Shown here: piece by piece, positions 1 through 5,335 of the stretch | Layout: each line of letters starts with the position of its first letter | Position numbering within the stretch: the first letter of the stretch is position 1 | Origin: an uncultured Ruminococcus sp. | GTDB taxonomy: Bacteria; Bacillota; Clostridia; UBA1212; UBA1255 | Length of the DNA stretch: 5,448 nucleotides | Direction: 5' to 3' | NCBI GenBank assembly: GCA_902782885.1 | Contig: CACZOW010000254.1 | Span: forward strand, 1 to 5,448 | The notes under the pieces: generated by a model | Told to the model about the DNA's origin: nothing | What the model saw: only the letters and a program-made list of their open reading frames with translations | Database searches by the model: none | Program-made: the position numbers and the translations under genes

Positions 1-15
1 AGAGCGAGCCGTCCC

Positions 16-53
16 GTCTAACAAAATCCCTAAAATCGCCTGTTTTGTTAGAC
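16..53. repeat. Inverted repeat, 11-bp perfect arms
   Basis: GTCTAACAAAA at 16-26 is exactly complementary to TTTTGTTAGAC at 43-53, with a 16-base loop. One more C-G pair (15 and 54) extends the stem. No gene is visible on either side, so whether this is a terminator of an upstream gene, the end of a small mobile element, or another structured site cannot be decided here. The A-rich left arm and T-rich right arm would let it act as a terminator, but there is no run of T after the right arm; GCGGG follows instead. Confidence 0.6.
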
Positions 54-168
54 GCGGGCGCCTTCTCCAAGTTCAAAATGAGCGAGCTGCATCCCCACTT
101 TCTTGAAAAACAGTGAAAGCAAGGTGACTTGCAAGAAATGCAGTGAATAGAGGGTTTACAAAATGATC

Positions 169-209
169 GAGAATGCGGAGCGGCCGGTGAATTCCGGGCC
201 GCGATTCTC
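169..209. repeat. Inverted repeat / hairpin just before the 53-bp array
   Basis: GAGAAT-GCGG at 169-178 pairs with CCGC-G-ATTCTC at 199-209, giving a 10-bp stem with one bulged G (203). Inside it CCGG at 184-187 can pair with CCGG at 194-197. The core also contains GGAGCGGCCG, the signature of the 53-bp repeats that start ten bases further on, so this may be a diverged or truncated outer copy of that array. Confidence 0.5.
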
Positions 210-218
210 ACGGGCGAT

Positions 219-420
219 AAGGAGCGGCCGACCACATCGAGCGTGTTGACCCCGGCCGCGGAACAGGACAGAAGGAGCGGCCGACCGCCTCGAGTGTGTT
301 GTTCCCGGCCGCGGAACAGGACAGAAGGAGCGGCCGACCGCCTCGAGCGTGTTGACCCCGGCCGCGGAACAGGACAGAAGGAGCGGCCGACCACATCGAG
401 CGTGTTGACCCCGGCCGCGA
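219..420. repeat. 53-bp direct tandem repeat, about 3.8 copies
   Basis: Four copies of a 53-bp unit begin with AAGGAGCGGCCG at 219, 272, 325 and 378; the last stops after the CCCCGGCCGCG element near 420. The spacing is exactly 53 each time. Copies differ only at a few bases: copies 1 and 4 read ACCACATCGAG where 2 and 3 read ACCGCCTCGAG, and copy 2 has GTTGTTCCC where the others have GTTGACCCC. Every unit contains GCGGCCG followed about 23 bases later by its complement CGGCCGC, so each can fold into a small hairpin. There are no variable spacers, so it is not a CRISPR array. The array ends about 17 bases before the -35 element of the permease promoter, which would allow a role as an operator or topology element, but no function is shown by the sequence. 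Confidence 0.9.
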
Positions 421-436
421 TCCGGCCACAATGCAA

Positions 437-465
437 TTGTTTTTTGTCCGCCCGCAGTATATAAT
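437..465 (+). promoter_or_regulatory. Probable sigma-70 promoter of the permease gene
   Basis: A perfect -10 hexamer TATAAT lies at 460-465, and a partial -35 TTGTTT (3 of 6 matches to TTGACA) lies at 437-442, separated by the ideal 17 bases. Transcription would start near 472, leaving a leader of about 70 bases before the chosen start codon at 542. The promoter sits just after the 53-bp repeat array. It also makes the in-frame ATGs at 431 and 464 unlikely starts, since both lie at or before the -10 box. Confidence 0.6.
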
Positions 466-541
466 GAGCTCAAGAGACACCGGCACGTTGACGGCCCGGG
501 TTTTGACGATTCTGCAAAAAGCATCGGGTGAGCGAACTATC

Positions 542-1372
542 ATGGACAGAGCATCGAGAGGAAAACAGATCAAGATCTACGTGGGCAAATGTTTCCGCGT
601 ATTCTTTCACGAACACGGCTGGAAGCTTTTTATAAGCACGGCGATCATAACCGTGCTGATCGCGTTCGTTATTGACCGCGACAAAATGTTCAACGACTAC
701 GCCGCCACGCGCAACGGCGTGTTTGCCCTCACCTGCGGCTGCATCTGGATCGGTATCTTCAATTCCATCCAGTCGGTCTGCAAAGAGCGCGACATAATCA
801 AACGCGAACACCGGTCCGGTCTGCATATATCGTCGTACGTGATCGCGCACACCGTGTTCGAGCTGGCGATCAGCTTCGTTGAAAGTCTGATCGTTACCGG
901 CCTGTTCTGCGCATTCTTCGCGTCGAACATGCCGGGCTTCGGCGTGATATTGCCCACGGTCATCGAACTGTGGCTGGCGTTTTTCTTTACGATCTTTGCC
1001 TCCGACACTCTCGGACTGATGGTGTCGTGCATCGTCAAAACACCCACCACCGCCATGACGGTGATGCCCTTCGTGCTGATCATCCAGCTGGTAATGTCCG
1101 GCTTTATTTTCGAGCTCAAAGGATTCATGGACGCGGTGTCTTATCTGACCGTCTCCAAGTGGAACCTGAACGCGCTCTGCACCACGCTGAACGTGAATAA
1201 ACTTGGCGAGAACAATATCCTTATGCACCAGATGTACGAGCTGCACAAAGACGATTACATTTTTGAGCCGGGGCCGTACATCCTCAAGTTCGTCGTACTG
1301 ATCGGCTTCATTCTGCTGTATACCGCGATCAGCATCATCAGCCTGCATTTCGTGGACAAAGATAAACGCTGA
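542..1372 (+). CDS. ABC-2 / ABCG-like transporter permease, stand-alone
   Basis: A 276-residue integral membrane protein resembling the membrane half of ABCG-type (ABC-2) transporters. Residues 8-30 look like the amphipathic connecting helix. Predicted membrane helices lie near 28-45, 58-78, 101-128, 134-163, 172-190 and 247-268. The segment 81-94, KERDIIKREHRSGL, matches the charged coupling-helix motif before the third helix in this family, and residues 191-246 correspond to the large outer loop between helices 5 and 6. The substrate cannot be inferred. No ATPase (Walker A/B) is present in this protein or elsewhere in the window; in related Clostridia this domain is often fused behind an FHA/ATPase half, so it must work with an ATPase in trans or is the remnant of a fused protein. 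The start ATG at 542 was chosen because it follows a weak GGGTGAG ribosome site and opens directly into the connecting helix; the frame is open upstream to 431, but that part overlaps the promoter and is unlike the family. It is followed by a stop-codon hairpin and three terminators. Confidence 0.85.
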   Translation: MDRASRGKQIKIYVGKCFRVFFHEHGWKLFISTAIITVLIAFVIDRDKMFNDYAATRNGVFALTCGCIWIGIFNSIQSVCKERDIIKREHRSGLHISSYVIAHTVFELAISFVESLIVTGLFCAFFASNMPGFGVILPTVIELWLAFFFTIFASDTLGLMVSCIVKTPTTAMTVMPFVLIIQLVMSGFIFELKGFMDAVSYLTVSKWNLNALCTTLNVNKLGENNILMHQMYELHKDDYIFEPGPYILKFVVLIGFILLYTAISIISLHFVDKDKR

Positions 1373-1398
1373 ATCGGCCGCGCAGGCGGCGTTCAGCG
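1367..1398 (+). other. Hairpin over the permease stop codon
   Basis: CGCTGAA at 1367-1373, which contains the TGA stop, is complementary to TTCAGCG at 1392-1398, and inside it GCCGC (1377-1381) pairs with GCGGC (1386-1390) around a GCAG loop. No T-run follows, so on its own it is not an intrinsic terminator; it may protect the 3' end of the message or be incidental. Confidence 0.5.
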
Positions 1399-1409
1399 CT
1401 CATCCGTCA

Positions 1410-1449
1410 CCGGCTCCCGCGCGTCAAACGCGGAGCCGGTTTTGTTTAT
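1410..1449 (+). terminator. Intrinsic terminator, copy 1 of 3
   Basis: The left arm CCGGCTCCCGCG (1410-1421) pairs with CGCGGAGCCGG (1429-1439), forming 11 base pairs with one bulged C around the loop CGTCAAA. TTTTGTTT (1440-1447) follows at once. This is the strongest of the three copies and is oriented to end plus-strand transcripts of the permease gene. Confidence 0.85.
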
Positions 1450-1450
1450 C

Positions 1451-1490
1451 GCAGCTCCCGCGCGTCAAACGCGTAGCCGGTTTTGTTTAT
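1451..1490 (+). terminator. Intrinsic terminator, copy 2 of 3, decayed stem
   Basis: This is a repeat of the preceding terminator at a 41-bp offset, with the same loop and the same TTTTGTTTAT tail. Two base changes weaken the stem: A instead of G at 1453 before the left arm, and T at 1474 in the right arm (CGCGTAGC instead of CGCGGAGC). The pairing is split into a CGCG/CGCG part and a GCT/AGC part, so it should terminate less well than copies 1 and 3. Confidence 0.65.
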
Positions 1491-1491
1491 T

Positions 1492-1527
1492 GCGGCTCCC
1501 GCGCGTCAAACGCGGAGCGTTTTATTG
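1492..1527 (+). terminator. Intrinsic terminator, copy 3 of 3, abutting the convergent gene
   Basis: GCTCCCGCG (1495-1503) pairs with CGCGGAGC (1511-1518) with one bulged C, followed by TTTTATTG. The T-run stops directly before position 1528, the last base of the stop codon of the minus-strand lipoprotein gene. On the minus strand no T-run follows any of the three hairpins, so they point to the plus-strand transcript. Confidence 0.75.
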
Positions 1528-4500
1528 TCAGCCTGCCTCTACCCGGAACGTGCGGGGCCGGGCTTCGGTCATTGTCACCGTGAAGCCGTAGGTGAACGAG
1601 CCGTCCGGCGCATACGTCACCGTGTAGCCGTCGTAGCCGAGCTCCGACGCGAACCGGTATTCGACCCAGTCGTTGCCCACCTTCTCGTATATCTTCGGCG
1701 CGCCGAAGCCGGTGAAGCCTTCCAGCCGGAGCGTCACATTGTAGTCGCGCTCCCAGAAACGCTTGTAACCGGTGTACTCCGCGGTGGCGTATCCGGGCAG
1801 GTCGCGCACGTTGGCCGCGCCGCCCGAAACGGTGAATTCGCAGGTCCGCCCGTCCGTGCTCCTGACCGTGGGTACAACGGGGTCTGTCCCCGGTTCGCCG
1901 CCGGTCACATCCAGCTTGACGGGGTTCAGGAGCGTGTTGACGCGGACCATGCGCACGTTGTCGTCGTTCTGAGACTGGAACTCGCCCCAGGGCATCAGTA
2001 TGCACGAAATGTGGATGCGGTCGCCCTTTTTGAACGTTGCCGACCCGGTGAGGTTCAGCGTAAACGACGCGGAGCCCTCGCCTTCCACCACCGCAAAACC
2101 GCCGGTGTACGGTTTGCCGCCCAGCGTAACTTCGCAGTGATCCAGCAGGAAAGACAGGTTGGAGCATACGTCATACTCCACAAAGGCGCCGGCTTTGTGA
2201 CCCGCCATTTTGAAGTAATCAAAATACGGATGGTCGTCGCCCAGCGGGATCACGCGTTTGCCCGATCCGAGCGCGTCGTCGATCACGCAGTTATTGTTCT
2301 TGTCCAGATACCCGAACTTTGTGTACGTGCCCACGACTTCGTACAGGCTGAGATCATGCGCCACGTCTTTGAACGTCACGTCTTCCAGAAATTCGTAATC
2401 GATTTCGTAAAACGCCCGGTTCTCGTCGGTGGAAGGCATTTCCACGTGCCGGTACACCTGGTACACCTTGCCGTCGAAAGACAGGTATTTCAGCGTGATG
2501 TCCGAAAGATCCGGCCCGCCCGAACCGATCTCGGTCATGCCGATGTTCTCGCAGGAATTGTATTTGCCGTTCGAGTCGGTGTAGTGCAGGAAAATGTGCG
2601 TGCCGTTGTTGGAGTGCTGCGGCTGATGGTCATATACTTTGGTCTTTCCGGTGAGGTTGCCGTTGCTGTCCAGCACGTCCACTTTAGTGTCGGACCAGTA
2701 CGGCGCGGACAATCCGCGGTGATCCGGCAGCCTCGTTCCCGTGCCGTAGAAGTGCAGGCAATTCGTTTCGGTCACGCCCAGCGACAGGTGGTAATACGCC
2801 GAGTGCCAGCGGATCGAAGATACCTGCTTCAGTCGGTAATTGCCCCACTGCTCGTACAGGTTCGCCAGCGTGAAGGTGTTTTTGCCGCCCTCCTCCACGG
2901 TGAGCGGGAAAATGGACAGGCCGTAACCCTGGCTGTCGTTGTCCGTGTAGTAAAGTTCTTCGCCGTCATGCGCGAAGTTTTTGCAGACCTCTACGCGGAT
3001 CGGCAGCAGCGCGTCATTTTCGTCCAGCACCACGGCGCATTCCAGACAGCCGTCGGTGGAAGTCTCGCCCCGCACATACACGGTGCGGCCGTCGCTGCCC
3101 TCGGGCGCGGCGCTGAAAGTAACGCGGTGCTCCACCAGCGGATTGTTGTACGCGGTGTCAAAATCCGTTACACCCAGGATCGAGAAGCAGTACGCGCCGG
3201 TAAGCTGGTCATACCCGGTATACTTGTTCTGCTTTCTTGTACGTCCGGTGTCGATCGTCAGCTCGAGCGGTGTGCGCTCGTATCCGGTCTCCCGCAGGAA
3301 CGCGGTAAAATCGTGGCCGGCGTCGGTGTAGAGCCGGCGCGCGATGTATATGCTGCCGCCCTTTTTAACTTTCGCGCCGCCCCAGTCAAGTTCCTGAGTT
3401 ATCACATATTCGCCGTTTTCCTGCACCGCGCTCAATTTGCCGGCATACTGTTCATCAGTGCCCAGAATGAGGCCGAACACGCCGGCGTCTTTGATGTCGA
3501 AGGCAATGGCGTACGCGCTCTCCCAGTCGACTCCGTCCAGCGAGTCGCGGGCGCCGGAAGCATCGACCACCGTAAGCTTGGCGACCTTCTCCGCCGGGAT
3601 CTTCGTCACCGTGCCGACGGAGGCAATGCTGCTGCACGCTTCGCTCGACAGGAACCGCACGTTCTCGTGCAGCTTGTCCGGGTACATGTTGTAATTGCGG
3701 TCAACTCTGAACGGCGGTACCGTATCTTTCAGTTTTACCAGTGAGAAATCTTTGACGGTGATCTCCTCGCCCACGGAGCCGCCCACGTCCAGGCGGTACG
3801 CTTTAAAGAACTTGGTCAGGTCTTTGTCGTTGCCGAAAGGCACGGTGTAGGTGTGAAACTCGCCGTCGGGAATGATCTTGAAATCCAGCTGCGCGTCGCC
3901 GGAAAATTCCGTTTTGTCCCCCGCGATGTAGAAGATATTGGCATCGGAGGACGAACACTTTAACGTGACCCGGAAGCCGTCGTAATCCGATGGAACATAT
4001 TTACCCTCCGGAAGCCGGAAACACAGGTACGGGTCGAACACGCTGGTGATCGTGAAAGTATATGAGCCGTCCGCGTTGAACACCGGCTTGGTCATATCTC
4101 TGAAATAGTAGCAGTCATCGTTTTCGAGCGCGTCAATCCGCGAGAAAGCGCTGTCGCCCCCGCCCCCGAAGAACTGGTCCAGCAGATGCAGGTTGTAATA
4201 ATAAAAGCCCTGATCGAACAGGTTGGCGCGGGCCAGGGTGTCGCCGGAAAAGAAAATTTCTCCGTCAACGGTCTTCATGAACGAGTCCATCGTGTCCGAA
4301 ATGTACACACCGCCGTCGCGATTTTCCAGTTTCCCCAGACCGGTAAAGCCGTTCACGTCGCTGAGCTTGTACGTGAGCCTGACCTGCGGATTCTCCAGGA
4401 TGTATTCCGAGCGCGAGACGCCGTTGAAGTACCCGTTCACGGTGTTGGCATATTCCGCCGCACGGGTAATGGTCGCGCCGTACGGGCCCGTGTACGGGGC

Positions 4501-4689
4501 AAATTCCGGCCGCACTTCCGGCGGGACCGTGGCGGGGACAACGTCCGTACCGTTCTGGTTCCCCGGCCCGTTTTTTCCGCCGCAGCCGGCGCAGACGGCG
4601 AGCAGCACCGTCATCAGCGCGGCCAGCACGCCTAATATGATCCTGCGGCGCACCGGCGCGGCATATTTGGGTGATGTGTTGTGCTTCAT
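1528..4689 (-). CDS. Large secreted lipoprotein of unknown family, carbohydrate-binding-like segment
   Basis: A 1053-residue exported protein whose function I do not recognise. Residues 1-36 form a lipoprotein signal: basic RRR at 14-16, a hydrophobic core at 17-32 and the lipobox-like CAGC ending at Cys36 (Cys at -3 is unusual; Cys33 is a less likely site). A Gly/Asn/Pro-rich linker follows at 37-68, as expected for a surface-anchored protein. Residues about 205-320 have the alternating-strand pattern of a jelly-roll carbohydrate-binding-like module, including DGEFHTYTV at 275-283 and YRLDVGG at 298-304. The centre has clustered polar and aromatic residues that look like a ligand or active site: KNF at 570-572, KQVSSIRWHSAYYH at 621-634 followed by ETN at 641-643, RLPDHR at 653-658, DHQPQHSNNGTH at 687-698 and EMPSTDENR at 750-758. 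The last about 110 residues form a separate beta-rich domain. Start ATG at 4689 is supported by GGAGG seven bases upstream. It could be a glycan-binding or glycan-cleaving surface protein; that role is inference. No S-layer, sortase or dockerin motif is seen. Confidence 0.85.
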   Translation of the reverse strand: MKHNTSPKYAAPVRRRIILGVLAALMTVLLAVCAGCGGKNGPGNQNGTDVVPATVPPEVRPEFAPYTGPYGATITRAAEYANTVNGYFNGVSRSEYILENPQVRLTYKLSDVNGFTGLGKLENRDGGVYISDTMDSFMKTVDGEIFFSGDTLARANLFDQGFYYYNLHLLDQFFGGGGDSAFSRIDALENDDCYYFRDMTKPVFNADGSYTFTITSVFDPYLCFRLPEGKYVPSDYDGFRVTLKCSSSDANIFYIAGDKTEFSGDAQLDFKIIPDGEFHTYTVPFGNDKDLTKFFKAYRLDVGGSVGEEITVKDFSLVKLKDTVPPFRVDRNYNMYPDKLHENVRFLSSEACSSIASVGTVTKIPAEKVAKLTVVDASGARDSLDGVDWESAYAIAFDIKDAGVFGLILGTDEQYAGKLSAVQENGEYVITQELDWGGAKVKKGGSIYIARRLYTDAGHDFTAFLRETGYERTPLELTIDTGRTRKQNKYTGYDQLTGAYCFSILGVTDFDTAYNNPLVEHRVTFSAAPEGSDGRTVYVRGETSTDGCLECAVVLDENDALLPIRVEVCKNFAHDGEELYYTDNDSQGYGLSIFPLTVEEGGKNTFTLANLYEQWGNYRLKQVSSIRWHSAYYHLSLGVTETNCLHFYGTGTRLPDHRGLSAPYWSDTKVDVLDSNGNLTGKTKVYDHQPQHSNNGTHIFLHYTDSNGKYNSCENIGMTEIGSGGPDLSDITLKYLSFDGKVYQVYRHVEMPSTDENRAFYEIDYEFLEDVTFKDVAHDLSLYEVVGTYTKFGYLDKNNNCVIDDALGSGKRVIPLGDDHPYFDYFKMAGHKAGAFVEYDVCSNLSFLLDHCEVTLGGKPYTGGFAVVEGEGSASFTLNLTGSATFKKGDRIHISCILMPWGEFQSQNDDNVRMVRVNTLLNPVKLDVTGGEPGTDPVVPTVRSTDGRTCEFTVSGGAANVRDLPGYATAEYTGYKRFWERDYNVTLRLEGFTGFGAPKIYEKVGNDWVEYRFASELGYDGYTVTYAPDGSFTYGFTVTMTEARPRTFRVEAG

Positions 4690-4696
4690 TCTGTTT

Positions 4697-4701
4697 CCTC
4701 C
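4697..4701 (-). promoter_or_regulatory. Strong ribosome-binding site of the lipoprotein gene
   Basis: On the minus strand GGAGG lies seven bases before the ATG at 4689, which fixes this start. CTGTTT upstream and AAACAG between this site and the start codon are complementary, so the site could sit in the loop of a weak hairpin. Whether this affects translation is unknown. Confidence 0.85.
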
Positions 4702-4713
4702 GTTTTGTCTCAG

Positions 4714-4740
4714 AAAACAGCGGCGCCGTGCGGGCGCCGC
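4714..4740 (-). terminator. Terminator-like GC-rich hairpin between the two minus-strand genes
   Basis: Read on the minus strand, GCGGCGCC (4740-4733) pairs perfectly with GGCGCCGC (4727-4720) around the loop CGCAC, and a short U-rich stretch TGTTTT follows. The stem is strong but the T-run is short and interrupted, so it may end only part of the transcripts and thereby set the ratio between the upstream genes and the lipoprotein, or stabilise a processed 3' end. It lies in the 67-bp gap between the two genes. No promoter for the lipoprotein is evident in the remaining space. Confidence 0.6.
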
Positions 4741-4756
4741 CTCTAAGTGATCGGGG

Positions 4757-5323
4757 TCAATACGTTCCGCCGCTCACAAGGCCTTTTAAACCGTTTTTGC
4801 CGTCCGGGACCATAACTTCCCGTCCGGCGCCCGAAGCGGCCTTCAGCAGGCGCTCAAGCGCGTTTTTTTCGCTTTCAGCGCTGACCGCCAGTGCGTCGGC
4901 GTTGAAACCGTGCTCTTCCAGCGGGATGCGGTGGGTCTCCGACAGATCGCTGCCGGTAGCCGGAGTGAGGTACGCCAGCGCCGCGAAGATCGCGTTGTCC
5001 TCCGTCACCCGGATCCCCTCGTCGCAGATCACCAGCATGCCCAGTCCGCGGGCATAGTTCACGAGCGCGGAAAACGCCACGGTGCCGCTGACGCCGTATT
5101 GACCGAAATAGATGCTCGAAAGCAGCACGCCGGGATGCTTCGGAGCCGCGGAATCCAGGAGCGCTTTGCCCCACGCGAACACCGCCGCGCCCGAGCTCTT
5201 ATACCTGGCACGCACGTCTTCCGGCACGTCAACGATCTCCGGACCGGGAACGTACAGCTCCCGGCTGCCTGCCGCTTTCGCCGCGGCGTCAAATCTCTGC
5301 TTGAATGATTCCAATCTGTGCAC
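4757..5323 (-). CDS. Truncated, probably inactive orotidine-5'-phosphate decarboxylase-like protein
   Basis: A 188-residue protein that aligns by eye with type 2 orotidine-5'-phosphate decarboxylases, the PyrF enzymes of the last step of UMP synthesis. Family landmarks are VPED at 33-36, the helix AVFAWGKALLD at 47-57, YFGQYGVSG at 72-80 (usually YYEAYGxxG), the strand GMLVICD at 95-101 and NADALAV at 141-147 (usually DADAVTV). The catalytic set is largely missing: the position of the substrate-binding Lys in VKxQ is Leu67, and the usual DxKxxD is DEGIRV at 101-106, keeping only the first Asp. The Asp of the N-terminal GLD motif is also absent. The protein stops about 80 or more residues before the usual end, so the C-terminal phosphate-binding part of the barrel is missing. 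The start is a GTG at 5323 with a weak ribosome site; a TTG at 5314 preceded by AGGTG six bases upstream is a good alternative. It lies 12 bp after the preceding gene, suggesting cotranscription. It is either a pseudoenzyme with a new role or a decaying paralogue; the frame is intact. Confidence 0.75.
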   Translation of the reverse strand: MHRLESFKQRFDAAAKAAGSRELYVPGPEIVDVPEDVRARYKSSGAAVFAWGKALLDSAAPKHPGVLLSSIYFGQYGVSGTVAFSALVNYARGLGMLVICDEGIRVTEDNAIFAALAYLTPATGSDLSETHRIPLEEHGFNADALAVSAESEKNALERLLKAASGAGREVMVPDGKNGLKGLVSGGTY

Positions 5324-5335
5324 CTGCTTTCTTTC

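Larger units (their letters stand above)
1..430. other. Non-coding, repeat-rich stretch upstream of the permease
   Basis: I see no convincing gene in these 430 bases. Two short frames are open from the left edge (to stops at 104-106 and 114-116), but neither encodes a recognisable motif, so they could only be the tail of a gene lying outside the window or chance. Reading frames that cross 219-420 in either direction simply translate a 53-bp repeat; because 53 is not a multiple of three, the frame changes with every copy, which argues against coding. The stretch holds an inverted repeat at 16-53, a small hairpin GCAAG-GTGA-CTTGC at 119-132, a larger hairpin at 169-209 and the tandem array at 219-420. 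The left part (about 60-170) is clearly poorer in GC than the array. Confidence 0.6.
1410..1527. repeat. 41-bp tandem repeat made of terminators (3 copies)
   Basis: The core from CTCCC through CGTCAAACGCG recurs at 1415, 1456 and 1497, exactly 41 bases apart, together with the T-rich tails of the first two copies. The repeat unit is therefore a whole terminator that has been duplicated in tandem, and it fills almost the entire gap between the two convergent genes. Confidence 0.9.

Noticed and set aside
219..420. CRISPR array
   Set aside because: The copies are contiguous 53-bp direct repeats with near-identical sequence throughout and no unique spacers; no cas gene is present.
243..464. A 73-codon plus-strand frame in the tandem repeats
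   Set aside because: It consists of translated repeat units and runs into the promoter of the permease gene; there is no sign of selection for protein.
431..541. Start of the permease at the upstream ATG (431) or at 464
   Set aside because: These positions overlap the -35/-10 promoter elements and would add 26-37 residues unlike the family. The ATG at 542 leads straight into the connecting helix.
156..573. Two minus-strand frames (156-524 and 208-573) covering the tandem repeats
   Set aside because: They are mostly translations of the 53-bp unit, frame-shifted at each copy, with no credible ribosome site or conserved domain.
470..1348. A 292-codon minus-strand frame over the permease gene
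   Set aside because: Its product is charged and His/Asp/Gln-rich without motifs, while the plus strand encodes a clear six-helix ABC-2 permease.
1483..3744. A 753-codon open frame on the plus strand, opposite the lipoprotein gene
   Set aside because: Its translation is rich in Arg, His, Val and Ala with no domain or signal, as expected for the complement of a GC-rich gene. The minus-strand frame has a lipobox, a strong ribosome site and ordered motifs, so the plus frame is a shadow.
4757..5323. Functional pyrF gene
   Set aside because: The catalytic Lys and most of the DxKxxD motif are absent and the C-terminal part of the barrel is missing, so I do not assign the gene symbol or the enzymatic activity.
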